This document shows, piece by piece, positions 8,314-16,934 of a stretch of 54,203 nt of DNA. Numbering within the stretch: position 1 is the first letter of the stretch; each line of letters opens with the position of its first letter. The notes under the pieces were generated by a model. It was not told the DNA's origin. It saw only the letters and a list, made by a program, of their open reading frames with translations, and searched no databases. Both the position numbers and the translations under genes were made by a program. Origin of the DNA: Oceanidesulfovibrio indonesiensis (GTDB taxonomy: Bacteria > Desulfobacterota > Desulfovibrionia > Desulfovibrionales > Desulfovibrionaceae); contig NZ_QMIE01000021.1 in assembly GCF_007625075.1 (NCBI RefSeq), forward strand, positions 1 to 54,203, read 5' to 3'.

Positions 8314-9342
8314 CTAGACGATGCGCGCGTAACCGATGATACGCTTGAACTCCCTGGACTTGGAATCCAGCATGGACTTGAAGAACGCGCCGCAGATGTC
8401 GTTCTTTCGCCACACCACTTCGGCGCCGGCGTCGGGCAGGAGCGGCTTCAGCAAGCCGCCCTCCCCGCGGACAACAAACTCCGCGCCCGGTTTCAGCAGC
8501 GCTCCAGTGTTGTCGAACGTCTTCATCTGGAGTCCGCTCGAGGAAATGTCGAGAACCGCAGCCGGATACTTCCGATCGCCCAGCTTGAGGGTGCATGGCT
8601 GGGGCGAAAAGAACTTGTAGCGCAGAATGAAGCGCTCTTCCGAAGCGTCGCCTAGAAAGTGCCTTTCCAGGTAGAGGAGAAACTTCCTGGCTTCCACGAA
8701 ATCCGGGGCGTACTCCAGTGCGAGTTGCAGGCACTTGGCGCAGGTCAGGTAATCCTGCTTCTCAAAGTATACCCGCGCCACGTTGAACACCACGTGGTAG
8801 TCGTCCGGCGTGGTGCGCAGCATGGCGTTGTACAGCTCCAGCGCCTCCTGATAGCGACCGCTCTTGCGCGACTGGATACTCGCCGTGTTCAGCCTGTGCT
8901 TGTGCTCGGACGCCTGGGCCTCGTAGTCCGGCAGTTCGCAAAGCAACTCCTGCGGCAAATTGCGCAATCGCTCCTCGGACGCGCCGGGCACGTGGGACGA
9001 GTCCAGCTGCAACGCTTTGTAGAGCGACCTTTCCTCGGTGTTGAGCCGGGAAGTATCGCCGCCGCAAGCATCCAGCTTTTCCCGGAGCCCGAGCAGCAGC
9101 GGGTGCAGCACGGCTTCGTAGTGCTCACTGTCCGGTATGAATTTGCCGAAAAATTCCTGCAACGACACTTTTCGCGAGACCGACGTCGGCATCCCCTTGC
9201 CGTCCGTGGCGCACACCAGCACCCGGTCGTCATCCAGATAGACGGCAAACCAGTTGACGCGGCGCAACGCCTCCTGTCGTGTGGAACCTTCCCCCAGGTC
9301 GGCGCTGGCTATTGTATAAAATGATCCTGCGAGCTTGGGCAT
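8314..9342 (-). CDS. TPR and PilZ domain protein
   Basis: The 342-residue cytosolic protein has three parts. The N-terminal ~130 residues look like a small input domain (FYTIASADLGEGSTR..., VYLDDDRVLVCATDGKG). Residues about 150-235 form tetratricopeptide-like helices (YQEALELYNAMLRTTPDDYHVVFNVARVYFE). The C-terminal ~100 residues are a PilZ domain with the two c-di-GMP ligands: R-x3-R in ERFILRYKF and D-x-S-x2-G in DISSSGLQM. Both motifs are intact, so c-di-GMP binding is likely. The start at 9342 has AGGGGGG before it. Probably a c-di-GMP-responsive scaffold; the output partner is not visible. Confidence 0.83.
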   Translation of the reverse strand: MPKLAGSFYTIASADLGEGSTRQEALRRVNWFAVYLDDDRVLVCATDGKGMPTSVSRKVSLQEFFGKFIPDSEHYEAVLHPLLLGLREKLDACGGDTSRLNTEERSLYKALQLDSSHVPGASEERLRNLPQELLCELPDYEAQASEHKHRLNTASIQSRKSGRYQEALELYNAMLRTTPDDYHVVFNVARVYFEKQDYLTCAKCLQLALEYAPDFVEARKFLLYLERHFLGDASEERFILRYKFFSPQPCTLKLGDRKYPAAVLDISSSGLQMKTFDNTGALLKPGAEFVVRGEGGLLKPLLPDAGAEVVWRKNDICGAFFKSMLDSKSREFKRIIGYARIV

Positions 9343-9536
9343 ATCCCCCCTGCGAACATGCGCTCCAACCACACACGCCCATGTACAATGATTCGGCCAA
9401 AGCGAGGGCCGCGAACCTGCACCGATCTCCCGCTTTCGCTATCCGGAACTGGCCGCTACTGCATGCTGCCGGCCGGTATGTCGCATGGACCGTTTTGTAT
9501 CCGACTGCCTCCCGCGACGCAATCTCGGAAGCAGCG

Positions 9537-10070
9537 TTACCTGAGCGTCCCTATGAACGCCGCCCACTCGCTTTCCGGCGGCAGGCTGCTTCCCTCGAAG
9601 CGGATCGCTCCTCCCTGCGCCACGCCAAACACCCTGGGGACACTGTTCAGCCCTACGGCCTTGGCGAATTCCTTGTCTTCGTCGAGCAGCACCGGCATGT
9701 CCAGCCCCAGAGACGCAACCACCTGCCGCGCTTTCTCTGGTGTTTCCCCGTAGTTCACTGCATACACGCCGACCCCCTCCTGCGTCGCCAGCGCATTGAA
9801 CCGCATGGCATCCCGCAACACCGGCTTGCAGTAGCGGCACCACGAGGAGAACACCACGACCACGGCCGGCTTCTCTGCCGTGATCATGGCGAGGGGTTGC
9901 TGCGTTCCGCGAAGGGATTGCAACTCCATGCCAACAGGCAGTTCCTGGACTTCAGCCTGTTCCATCTGCCCTTCCCAGCGCGAGGTCAGCAGAAAAATCC
10001 CGACTCCGAAGCATAGCCCCAGAACAAGGGCGAGCACGCTTCGAATCGGACCATGGGGAATGATGGACAT
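9537..10070 (-). CDS. TlpA-like membrane-anchored thioredoxin
   Basis: The 177-residue protein has one N-terminal membrane anchor (SVLALVLGLCFGVGIFLLTS), a short linker and a thioredoxin fold facing the periplasm. The redox motif is CRYC in FSSWCRYCKPVLRD, and the cis-proline region is LNSVPRVFGV. Proteins of this type (TlpA/ResA) keep periplasmic cysteines reduced, for example during cytochrome c maturation. No cytochrome biogenesis gene adjoins it, so the partner is unknown. It is a single gene with noncoding DNA on both sides. Confidence 0.85.
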   Translation of the reverse strand: MSIIPHGPIRSVLALVLGLCFGVGIFLLTSRWEGQMEQAEVQELPVGMELQSLRGTQQPLAMITAEKPAVVVVFSSWCRYCKPVLRDAMRFNALATQEGVGVYAVNYGETPEKARQVVASLGLDMPVLLDEDKEFAKAVGLNSVPRVFGVAQGGAIRFEGSSLPPESEWAAFIGTLR

Positions 10071-10225
10071 GGCGTTACCTGGCTGGCCGTTTAATAATCA
10101 CTTCACAGGCTGTTCGCATAACATCGAATGTGTCGCACAAGGAAGATCCAGGTCGGACGCAGTTCCAATACATGGCAGTATGGTCGTCTGTGAAGCGACA
10201 CAGCACCGCAGTCTTGAACAGGCTG

Positions 10226-11266
10226 CTAGGTTCTGGTCGCGGCGAGCTCTTCCTTGGCTGTTTCCCACTCCGGCGTCCCCCAGCCCGCAGGTTCGCAGGG
10301 CTCCACGTGCACTTCCGCCGTCTCGCCCCCGCTGGCGACGAGCACGGCGACCTCACCGCCGTGGCGGCGGGCCTTGGTGCAATACCGCGCGGTGAGGGCG
10401 GCGGCCTCGCGCACGGCCTCCGGCGTCCATGCCCGGCCCGGCCATTGCCGTCCCAGGCAGAGCGGTCCGGGAAAATCCTTGACCTTGAATAGCAGGTCGC
10501 CGGGAGCAGCCAGGGACTCGATACGCTCGTTGTCCGCCTGATCGCGGCCCACGGTGAGCCAGTTGTCTCGCTTCCAGAACTGTCGGCCCAGGTTGGCCAG
10601 CTCGAAATCCCGCGCCGAGGGCGTATCTCCCCACTTGAGCACAGGCCAGTAGCGCTTGGCGGACTCCACCTCGGCCAGCATGCAGCCGCCGGCTGGGGTG
10701 GGGATTTCCGGCAGCTTGTACTTTCCGGCCAGGGCGAGTTGCTCCTTACGGCCGCGGCCGGAGATGTTCAGAAGCCGGTCGCGATCCAGCACGCCCGCCT
10801 CTTCTGGCGGCGTGGGGGGCAGGCGTTTGGCGCAGAGCGGCCGCACCAGCACGTCGCGCACACCGGCGTCCCGGCTGATGATGTTCAAGGCGTCCCTGCG
10901 CTGCGACATGGGCCGCTGCCCCAACACCTCGCCGGAAATGATGGCCCGGGCGCCGAGCTCGGCCATGCGGATTCTGGCGCGCCTCAGCATGAGAATCTTG
11001 CAGTCCACGCACGGATTCAGCACCTTGCCGAAGCCGTGCGGCGGGTCCAGCATGAGCCGGGCATACTCCTCGCCCACGTCCACGGCCTCGATGTCGATGC
11101 CGTACATCTCCTGCCACTTGGGGATGAGGTGAGGCTTGCCGAAAAAGGGACTGGTGAAATGCAGGGCTTTGACCGAGCGGCCTTGCTCCTGCACGACCTT
11201 TGCCGCGATTATGGAATCCAGCCCTCCGGAAAAGAGGGCCACGACGTCGTAGTGTTGCATAGCCAC
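10226..11266 (-). CDS. PP-loop ATP pyrophosphatase, ThiI/MnmA-like tRNA thiolation enzyme
   Basis: The 346-residue protein has the PP-loop SGGLDS at residues 13-18, which binds ATP to adenylate a target base. Two cysteine sites follow: NPCVDCK near residue 87 and TPAGGCML near residue 195, which could carry sulfur or a metal cluster. The layout fits the annotation tRNA (5-methylaminomethyl-2-thiouridylate) methyltransferase-like seen in this family, related to but distinct from true MnmA and ThiI. The C-terminal ~110 residues look like an NFACT-R-type RNA-binding domain; that is an inference. It lies downstream of metF in the same direction, separated by a strong hairpin. Confidence 0.75.
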   Translation of the reverse strand: MAMQHYDVVALFSGGLDSIIAAKVVQEQGRSVKALHFTSPFFGKPHLIPKWQEMYGIDIEAVDVGEEYARLMLDPPHGFGKVLNPCVDCKILMLRRARIRMAELGARAIISGEVLGQRPMSQRRDALNIISRDAGVRDVLVRPLCAKRLPPTPPEEAGVLDRDRLLNISGRGRKEQLALAGKYKLPEIPTPAGGCMLAEVESAKRYWPVLKWGDTPSARDFELANLGRQFWKRDNWLTVGRDQADNERIESLAAPGDLLFKVKDFPGPLCLGRQWPGRAWTPEAVREAAALTARYCTKARRHGGEVAVLVASGGETAEVHVEPCEPAGWGTPEWETAKEELAATRT

Positions 11267-11359
11267 GGTATCCTAAGCAGGATCATGACGGTAGGCAATG
11301 GGCGCAGAAGCGGAGTCGAGCCGAAAGGCAAATTCCTCTGCGCTTTCGATTTCGAAGTC

Positions 11360-11398
11360 GCGCCATGGCAGTCCCCTGGCTGTAGACTGCCATGGCGC
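11360..11398. repeat. 14-bp perfect inverted repeat (hairpin) between metF and the PP-loop gene
   Basis: GCGCCATGGCAGTC (11360-11373) pairs perfectly with GACTGCCATGGCGC (11385-11398) around an 11-nt loop. Neither side continues into a T-run, so it is not a standard terminator. It lies 18 bp after the metF stop and could attenuate or stabilise the metF message. Confidence 0.8.
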
Positions 11399-11416
11399 AA
11401 TTGAAGTGGGACAGGA

Positions 11417-12349
11417 TCAGGCTACAGGCTCAGCGCAGTCCTTCAGGTGCTTGCATACCTCGGGGCTGCGCACGATCTCCAGGCAGGCGTCGGCCTTGTT
11501 GAGCGTGTAGAGATGCACGCCGGGGGCGCCGCCTTCCAGCAGTTCCGCCACCTGTTTCTTGGCGTGCGCGATGCCCAGAGCGCGGACCCGGCCGCCGGGT
11601 TCGCCCTCTTCCTTGGCTGCCTTGTCTTCCTCGTGCGCGGCCTTGAGCGATTCGAGGAAGTCCTCCGGGATGCTCGCGCCGCACAACTCCACGATGCGCT
11701 CCACCGAGGCCAGAGACAGCACCGGCAGGATGCCGGGTATGATGGGCTGCATCACGCCCATGGCCTTCACCTTGGTGGCGTAGTCGAAGTACAGGGCGTT
11801 GTCGAAAAAGAGCTGGGTGACGATGAGGTCGCTTCCGGCCTGGATTTTGACTTTGAGTGCTTCGAGGTCGCTCATGGCGCTTTCGGCCTCTGGGTGGACC
11901 TCCGGGTATCCGGCCACGCCCACGCCCATCTCGGGATGGCGTTCCTTGATGAAGTCCACGAGATCGTTGGCGTGGCAGAAGCGGGCATCCGAAGGGATGA
12001 AGGACTTTTCGCCTTTGGGCGGATCGCCGCGGAGAGCCAGCACGTTGTTGACGTCGTTTTCCGCGAGCTGGTCCAGAAACTCGCCGATCGCCTTTTCGTC
12101 CGCGCCCACGCAGGTGAGGTGAGCCATGGGCTCGAGACCGATCTCGTTCTTGAGCTTCTTGACTATCTCGAGTGTGTTGTCCTGGGTCGTGCCGCCTGCG
12201 CCGTAGGTCACCGAGACGAACAACGGATTGACTTCCCTGAGCCGTCTGGCCTCATGAAAGAAGTCATCCCACTTCTCTCTCTCCTTCGGCGGAAAGAATT
12301 CGAAAGAGACGAACTTGTCCACCCCAGTCATCTTGTCGGCAATACGCAT
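11417..12349 (-). CDS. metF: 5,10-methylenetetrahydrofolate reductase
   Basis: The 310-residue flavoprotein reduces methylene-THF to methyl-THF for methionine synthesis and C1 metabolism. Family features are VSFEFFPPK at the start, VSVTYGAGGTT, the folate-site region HLTCVG, the FAD-region LALRGDPP, and DLIVTQLFFDN. Length is normal. The start at 12349 is set by AAGGAGAATGC; the frame continues upstream but without homology. It lies 17 bp after mutT on the same strand, so the two are probably one transcript. No RNA switch for methionine or SAM is recognisable upstream. Confidence 0.95.
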   Translation of the reverse strand: MRIADKMTGVDKFVSFEFFPPKEREKWDDFFHEARRLREVNPLFVSVTYGAGGTTQDNTLEIVKKLKNEIGLEPMAHLTCVGADEKAIGEFLDQLAENDVNNVLALRGDPPKGEKSFIPSDARFCHANDLVDFIKERHPEMGVGVAGYPEVHPEAESAMSDLEALKVKIQAGSDLIVTQLFFDNALYFDYATKVKAMGVMQPIIPGILPVLSLASVERIVELCGASIPEDFLESLKAAHEEDKAAKEEGEPGGRVRALGIAHAKKQVAELLEGGAPGVHLYTLNKADACLEIVRSPEVCKHLKDCAEPVA

Positions 12350-12366
12350 GCATTCTCCTTGGCATA

Positions 12367-12810
12367 TCATGTGCCCACGGCTTCTGCCGCGAGCTCGGTG
12401 AGGATCTCCCTGTCCGCTTCGAGAAAGCGGGGGGCGTGCGCTGCATCCGGAGCAAGCCACTCGAACCGGTGGCCTTCCCGCGCGTGGAGTGTGCCACGAT
12501 ACGCATGAACGTCGAAAAAGTAGAGACGTACACTGAGCGTCTCGTAGTGGTGCGTGACGATCTTGCGGAATGCCGAGCGCTCGGGAATGATCCCGAGTTC
12601 CTCGGACAGCTCCCGGACGAGCGCCTGGTTGAGGCTCTCCCCCTGCTCCACTTTCCCGCCGGGAAATTCCCACATCCCGGCAAAGGCCGCTCCCGGCCTG
12701 CGCTCCACGGCGAGGAACGTTCCCTCTCGCCAGATTATGGCGGCGACCACCGGCACTATCGAATCGCGCGGGCGGTCCAGCTCGCTCCGTGAAGGATCAA
12801 TGGCGGACAT
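12367..12810 (-). CDS. MutT-like Nudix (deoxy)nucleoside triphosphate pyrophosphohydrolase
   Basis: The 147-residue Nudix hydrolase has the full Nudix box from GKVEQGES to RELSEELGI (G-x5-E-x7-REx2EExG), which binds the catalytic metal. The [12 protein letters not shown] context is that of MutT-type sanitising enzymes that hydrolyse oxidised dGTP. The opening [21 protein letters not shown] is also typical. It appears to be the first gene of the transcript that continues into metF. The start at 12810 has no strong ribosome binding site. Confidence 0.9.
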   Translation of the reverse strand: MSAIDPSRSELDRPRDSIVPVVAAIIWREGTFLAVERRPGAAFAGMWEFPGGKVEQGESLNQALVRELSEELGIIPERSAFRKIVTHHYETLSVRLYFFDVHAYRGTLHAREGHRFEWLAPDAAHAPRFLEADREILTELAAEAVGT

Positions 12811-13131
12811 GGATCAGGAAACCGGTATGAAAAATTCGGCGCAGGCACTCAACAGCCTGCTTATGGAGCCTACTTCTTAACGGGTTGGGCCGGTGCATTG
12901 CAAGGGGCAATTCAAATTCACTTCCGAAACTCTTGATTTTTGCTTCCCGCTTGTTGATAATCCACCAATCGCACGGAAGTTTCCCTGGTCGTATCCAAGC
13001 CCCCGCGCCGGCATGGAAATGCTTGTGCGCCGGCAATAGACACGCTTTCGCACCATGAACTCCACGACTCGCCGCTCCGCATTCGCGCCACTTTTCCATC
13101 CCGGATGCGCGGGCAGGCACCCATATACGCC
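12811..13131. other. Intergenic region between divergent mutT and SGNH genes
   Basis: The 321-bp gap holds no convincing gene. It contains one copy of the short dispersed motif around AACAGCCTG (12848-12863) and a plausible sigma70 promoter for the rightward gene (12933-12961). Confidence 0.6.
12933..12961 (+). promoter_or_regulatory. Putative sigma70 promoter upstream of the SGNH-type gene
   Basis: TTGATT (12933-12938), 17-nt spacer, GATAAT (12956-12961). The match to consensus is good, but the start codon is about 170 bp downstream, so the assignment is by position only. Confidence 0.5.
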
Positions 13132-14436
13132 ATGCTCAAACGACTCTTTTATCTGTTCGGCATTCTTGCCATTCTGTTCGTCCTGGCCGAGATCGCCGGC
13201 TCCCTCATCCTCGCCGGGTACGATGCAGGGCTCGACGAGGTCCGGGCCAGGCGCACCGCCGTCATGGATCGTCTCGAAGCCAAACGCCGCGCCGAAGAGA
13301 CCCTGGGCGGCGAGTATGCGCCGCATCCGTACATAGGGCTCGTCAAGCGCCAGCTTCCCGGCCAGGCCGGGCTCGGTTCCGACGCGTGGATTGAAAGCAT
13401 CCTGGCCCACCATCGTCCCGGCGACTACAACGTGCTGCTCCTGGGCGGCTCCACGGCCGCTTCCATACAACAGGACGGGCTCGAATACATGACGCGGTCG
13501 CTCAGCGCCCTCCCCTGGGTGCGCGACCGCAACGTCAACGTGTTCAACGGCTCCATGCCCCAGGCCAAGCAACCCCAGCAGCTGCAGGCGCTTACCTACC
13601 TGCTGAGCCTGGGCGCGAAGGTCGACATGGTAATCAACATCGACGGCTTCAATGAAGTCGCCCTCACGCCCGTGGCCGATCCCTACTCCAGCCTGTTCTA
13701 TCCCGTGGGGTGGAGCCAGACAACGGCCGCGGACAGCGACCTGCAACTTTCGCTGCTGGGCAAGCTCCGGGTGGCCGAGGAGTTCCAGGAGCGTTTCGCG
13801 CGGTTCTTCTCCGTGTTGGGCGCGCTCCCTTCCCGGACCGTCAACGCCCTCTGGCTGGTGATCCACGATCGCTCGGAAAAAAACGCGCAGGAGGTGCTCC
13901 GCAAGCTCTCGGAAGCCCGCCGCGCGACCGAAGACGCGGATACGGTCGGATACCGGCCGGATGTGGAAGGAGAGGACATCACGCGGGTCCTCGCCGACCA
14001 CTGGGCGCGCTCCAGCAAGCTCATGGCCGACTTCGCTCTCTCCCAGGGCATCCTGTACATCCACGTGCTCCAGCCCTCGGCGTTCACGCCCGGGGCGCCG
14101 ACCCGCGCGGCACACGGCGCCAGCCCATACGCCGTCTGGGCCAGCCGAGGCTACAGATCCATGGTGGATCATGCCGACGCGCTTCAGCGCATGGGCGTCG
14201 TGTTTCTGGACGCCTCGGCGCTCTTCGCTCCCAGCGGTTACGGCACGTACATGCAGGGATGCTGCACCCTGACCGACGAGGGCGCCCAGATGCTCATCCG
14301 GGAAATAGTGGGAACGCTCGGCTCCCTGGATGGCCAGGAAATGATGGCGCACAGCTACGAGGAATATCTTTCCCGCTTCGTGGACACCACCCTGCTGCCC
14401 AACGCCGGGCTGCCCGAATTGCAGGAAGGCGGTTGA
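13132..14436 (+). CDS. Membrane-anchored SGNH-hydrolase-like protein
   Basis: The 434-residue product starts with one membrane segment (LFYLFGILAILFVLAEIAGSLIL) and then has an SGNH/GDSL-like fold facing the periplasm. Block I is YNVLLLGGSTAASI (Ser nucleophile in GGST), and a later conserved strand is VDMVINIDGFNEVA. The family normally ends with an Asp-x-x-His dyad before the final helix; here that place reads GCCTLTDEGAQML, with neither residue evident, so catalysis may be lost or use other residues. Proteins of this type modify surface glycans or act as envelope esterases. An ATG nine codons upstream (13105) is the alternative start; neither has a clear ribosome binding site. Confidence 0.68.
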   Translation: MLKRLFYLFGILAILFVLAEIAGSLILAGYDAGLDEVRARRTAVMDRLEAKRRAEETLGGEYAPHPYIGLVKRQLPGQAGLGSDAWIESILAHHRPGDYNVLLLGGSTAASIQQDGLEYMTRSLSALPWVRDRNVNVFNGSMPQAKQPQQLQALTYLLSLGAKVDMVINIDGFNEVALTPVADPYSSLFYPVGWSQTTAADSDLQLSLLGKLRVAEEFQERFARFFSVLGALPSRTVNALWLVIHDRSEKNAQEVLRKLSEARRATEDADTVGYRPDVEGEDITRVLADHWARSSKLMADFALSQGILYIHVLQPSAFTPGAPTRAAHGASPYAVWASRGYRSMVDHADALQRMGVVFLDASALFAPSGYGTYMQGCCTLTDEGAQMLIREIVGTLGSLDGQEMMAHSYEEYLSRFVDTTLLPNAGLPELQEGG

Positions 14437-14552
14437 GGGACTCTCACGAAAACGAACCGACGAGCATCCTTGGCCTTTCGCCGGCCGTGTGCCCGGTCCT
14501 GGTTCGCGGGTAAAACCTCCCGCGAACAATCCCCGAACGCCCTCACAACATG

Positions 14553-14585
14553 AAAAAGCCCCCCGGCGTTGGGCCGGAGGGCTTT
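14553..14585 (-). terminator. Terminator of the ferredoxin gene (bidirectional)
   Basis: A 13-bp stem with one mismatch (AAAGCCCCCCGGC 14555-14567 with GCCGGAGGGCTTT 14573-14585) ends in TTTTT on the minus strand. It lies between the convergent SGNH and ferredoxin genes and may serve both. Confidence 0.88.
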
Positions 14586-14608
14586 CGGACTGTCATGTCG
14601 TCCGACGC

Positions 14609-14818
<210 letters not shown>

Positions 14819-14848
14819 CTATGCGACCTCATCCAGTAGCGCGAGTTC

Positions 14849-14877
14849 TCTATACACAGAGAGTGTGCTCATATCAA
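14849..14877 (-). promoter_or_regulatory. Strong sigma70 promoter of the ferredoxin gene
   Basis: On the minus strand TTGATA (14877-14872), a 17-nt spacer, then TATAGA (14854-14849). The predicted RNA start is about 55 nt upstream of the ferredoxin ATG. It lies 43 bp downstream of the SagB-type gene, so ferredoxin is expressed independently of it. Confidence 0.75.
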
Positions 14878-14919
14878 GCATGATATGCACTTATCGCGGC
14901 AAGTCGAATCTTATGTATT

Positions 14920-16449
14920 TCAACGCTGTTGGCAAGGACCGGCCGCCACTATGTAGATTCCTTTGCCACCCTGCACCAGACCGAGCGCGGCTGCAAGCTC
15001 GTCGTCAAAGAACGCGCCCACGCCGCAGGCGCCCATGCCCAGTGTCTGAGCGGCGAGATAAGCACGCTCTCCCTGCCTGCCGGCAAGCACTCCGGACCGG
15101 CGGTAGCCCCGCGGCCCCAGGGTGGCCTCCAGCTTTGACACATCAGTCAGAAACAGCACCTGAAATGCAGCCCGGGCAAGCCACCCCTGCCCCAGACACG
15201 CATCGGCCACAGCCTCGCGCAGATTGCCGTCCGGGTATCTTTCCGCGTGAGTGCGCACCCGCTCCAGTTTTCCGGCCTTGCGATTCAGCACATACATGGC
15301 GGTTTCTTCCGCGCGCCCCATGATCACAGCCGTGGCAACAGTGCGATCCGGTTCGTCGCCGCCGCCTTCAAGCCGATCGCACAGCAGACGCAGGAAGGCC
15401 TGCGTCGTCCTGTCGTCCGGCATCTCCGGCAGGAATCCCCGCTGCGAGCGCCGGCTCAGCATGGTCCGGGCGAGCGGAGGCAACTGCCTGCCCGCAAAAA
15501 GCTCGGACGCTCCGGGCAACTGTTCGGTCGACAAGACCTCCAGACTCAGCGCGGAGGCGTCCATGACCGGACCGGGCTGCATACTCTCGGCGCGGGCCAA
15601 ATTGCCGGCCTCGTGCGTCGCGACAATCATGGGATACGCCGGCTCGTTCCGCACGGTCGCACTCGCCGCGGCCATGGCCTGCCTGTCCTCGATATATTCC
15701 AGCCCGCGCGGCTCTGTCGGCGGCGCCGTGTCCGGCGCCTGGCCGTGATACACCGCCACCATGCACTGGCAGACTTCGCGTTCGGCATCCACGCCCAGCA
15801 GGCTGTTCACGGCGTCGTCAGCAAAATCCGTGACGCAGACTGCTCCCAGATGTTCGGCTCGGCACGCCAGCAACAGGTTTTCCACCACGTGCCCGACGTC
15901 CAGCAGAACGTAACGGTACCCCCGATCACCATACTTCCATGCGGTGCGGTGGAAGATGGTGGTGAACAGAAACATGGCGGCCGGCGCACCGGCGCCTTCC
16001 GGCAAACGGCACGTCGTGGCGGCGTACGCGGCGCCGTCGCCGCGACGGATGCGCGTGAGGGCATGCTCGCCCGGGGCGTAATGGAAAACCCCGCCGGCAT
16101 CCTCACCGGCGCCAGGCATGGCCACATACGCCTCTACAGGATAGAGCGCCCCGGCGGAGGGGTTGCTGCGCAGGTAGATCGAACCCACCGAAGCAGTGAG
16201 CCCGCACGTGAGCGAGAGCACCCGCGCCAGACGGTCCATGGTGAGCGGCTGGGAGAGCGCCTCGGGCGCGGCGAGCGCTTCCGGCATGGTCATGACGGGA
16301 AACGCGTTTTCCCGCGGCAGGCTGACGCGTTCGAGATCCTGCGGATACTCCTTGAACTGGGCCGGTTGCGTGGCCCGGTCCATGCGTCTGCCGGCAGACA
16401 TCCTGTCCCGGCGGTGGGTCGTGGCTTCATGGTATTCAACGGCGTTCAT
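14920..16449 (-). CDS. SagB/ThcOx-type dehydrogenase, tandem nitroreductase domains
   Basis: The 509-residue protein has two nitroreductase-like halves. The first contains YLRSNPSAGALYPVEAYV, the hallmark FMN-binding segment of SagB-type dehydrogenases, and FLFTTIFHRTAWKYGDRGYRY; the second begins around LSRRSQRGFLPEMPDD and ends with GMGACGVGAFFDDELAAALG. SagB enzymes oxidise azolines to azoles in peptide natural products, but many homologues in anaerobes stand alone and have unknown substrates. No precursor peptide, cyclodehydratase or export gene is nearby. It is a single gene, with ferredoxin immediately downstream under a separate promoter. Confidence 0.87.
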   Translation of the reverse strand: MNAVEYHEATTHRRDRMSAGRRMDRATQPAQFKEYPQDLERVSLPRENAFPVMTMPEALAAPEALSQPLTMDRLARVLSLTCGLTASVGSIYLRSNPSAGALYPVEAYVAMPGAGEDAGGVFHYAPGEHALTRIRRGDGAAYAATTCRLPEGAGAPAAMFLFTTIFHRTAWKYGDRGYRYVLLDVGHVVENLLLACRAEHLGAVCVTDFADDAVNSLLGVDAEREVCQCMVAVYHGQAPDTAPPTEPRGLEYIEDRQAMAAASATVRNEPAYPMIVATHEAGNLARAESMQPGPVMDASALSLEVLSTEQLPGASELFAGRQLPPLARTMLSRRSQRGFLPEMPDDRTTQAFLRLLCDRLEGGGDEPDRTVATAVIMGRAEETAMYVLNRKAGKLERVRTHAERYPDGNLREAVADACLGQGWLARAAFQVLFLTDVSKLEATLGPRGYRRSGVLAGRQGERAYLAAQTLGMGACGVGAFFDDELAAALGLVQGGKGIYIVAAGPCQQR

Positions 16450-16640
16450 GACGTCTCCCTTGCTGAGGGGGTATTCTTTCCAATAGTATCCGGAGCACCA
16501 AGATATTGATTCTCCAGCAGGCTTATCAAAAATGTTCGAGTCCTGAATCCGAAAAAATCAAGGCTGATCGCGGCCATGGATGAAAGCGCATTGGCCCCGC
16601 ATGGGCCGTCAAACGAACAGACGCAACCTGCGATGCCTGT

Positions 16641-16934
16641 TCAGATGAGGTGCTTCTCCACGCCGAGCACCATGGCGGTGACATGCTTGTGCGCCTGCCT
16701 GGCGTTTTTGAATTCCTCTATGTCGCCAAGCAGCGCGTCCACATCTTCCTCCTGCGCCTGAATCCACACCTGGGCCATGTGGCCTGGGAATATTTTGGAC
16801 CCGTCGTGTTTGCCATCCCTGTCCGCACCCTGCGCCTGCGGAATGCGGATGTAGTTCACCAGACCGTGACGACTCAGGATGCGCTCCATGGATTCGTTGT
16901 ATTCGAAGCGGTACGTGATCATCACCAGCTTCAT
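16641..16934 (-). CDS. PG0541-family transporter-associated protein
   Basis: The 97-residue soluble protein begins MKLVMITYRFEYNESMERIL and contains GLVNYIRIPQAQGADRDG, matching the small PG0541-like proteins encoded next to RND efflux pumps, thought to be regulatory or accessory. The start has GGAGGGATC in front and overlaps by ATGA the old stop of the RND gene. Its own frame is intact although the pump genes upstream are destroyed, so it is an orphan that may still be expressed or is on the way to loss. Confidence 0.82.
   Translation of the reverse strand: MKLVMITYRFEYNESMERILSRHGLVNYIRIPQAQGADRDGKHDGSKIFPGHMAQVWIQAQEEDVDALLGDIEEFKNARQAHKHVTAMVLGVEKHLI

Noticed and set aside
12350-12366. 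Methionine or SAM riboswitch before metF
   Set aside because: Only 17 bp separate metF from mutT, far too short for a known riboswitch, and none is recognisable before mutT.
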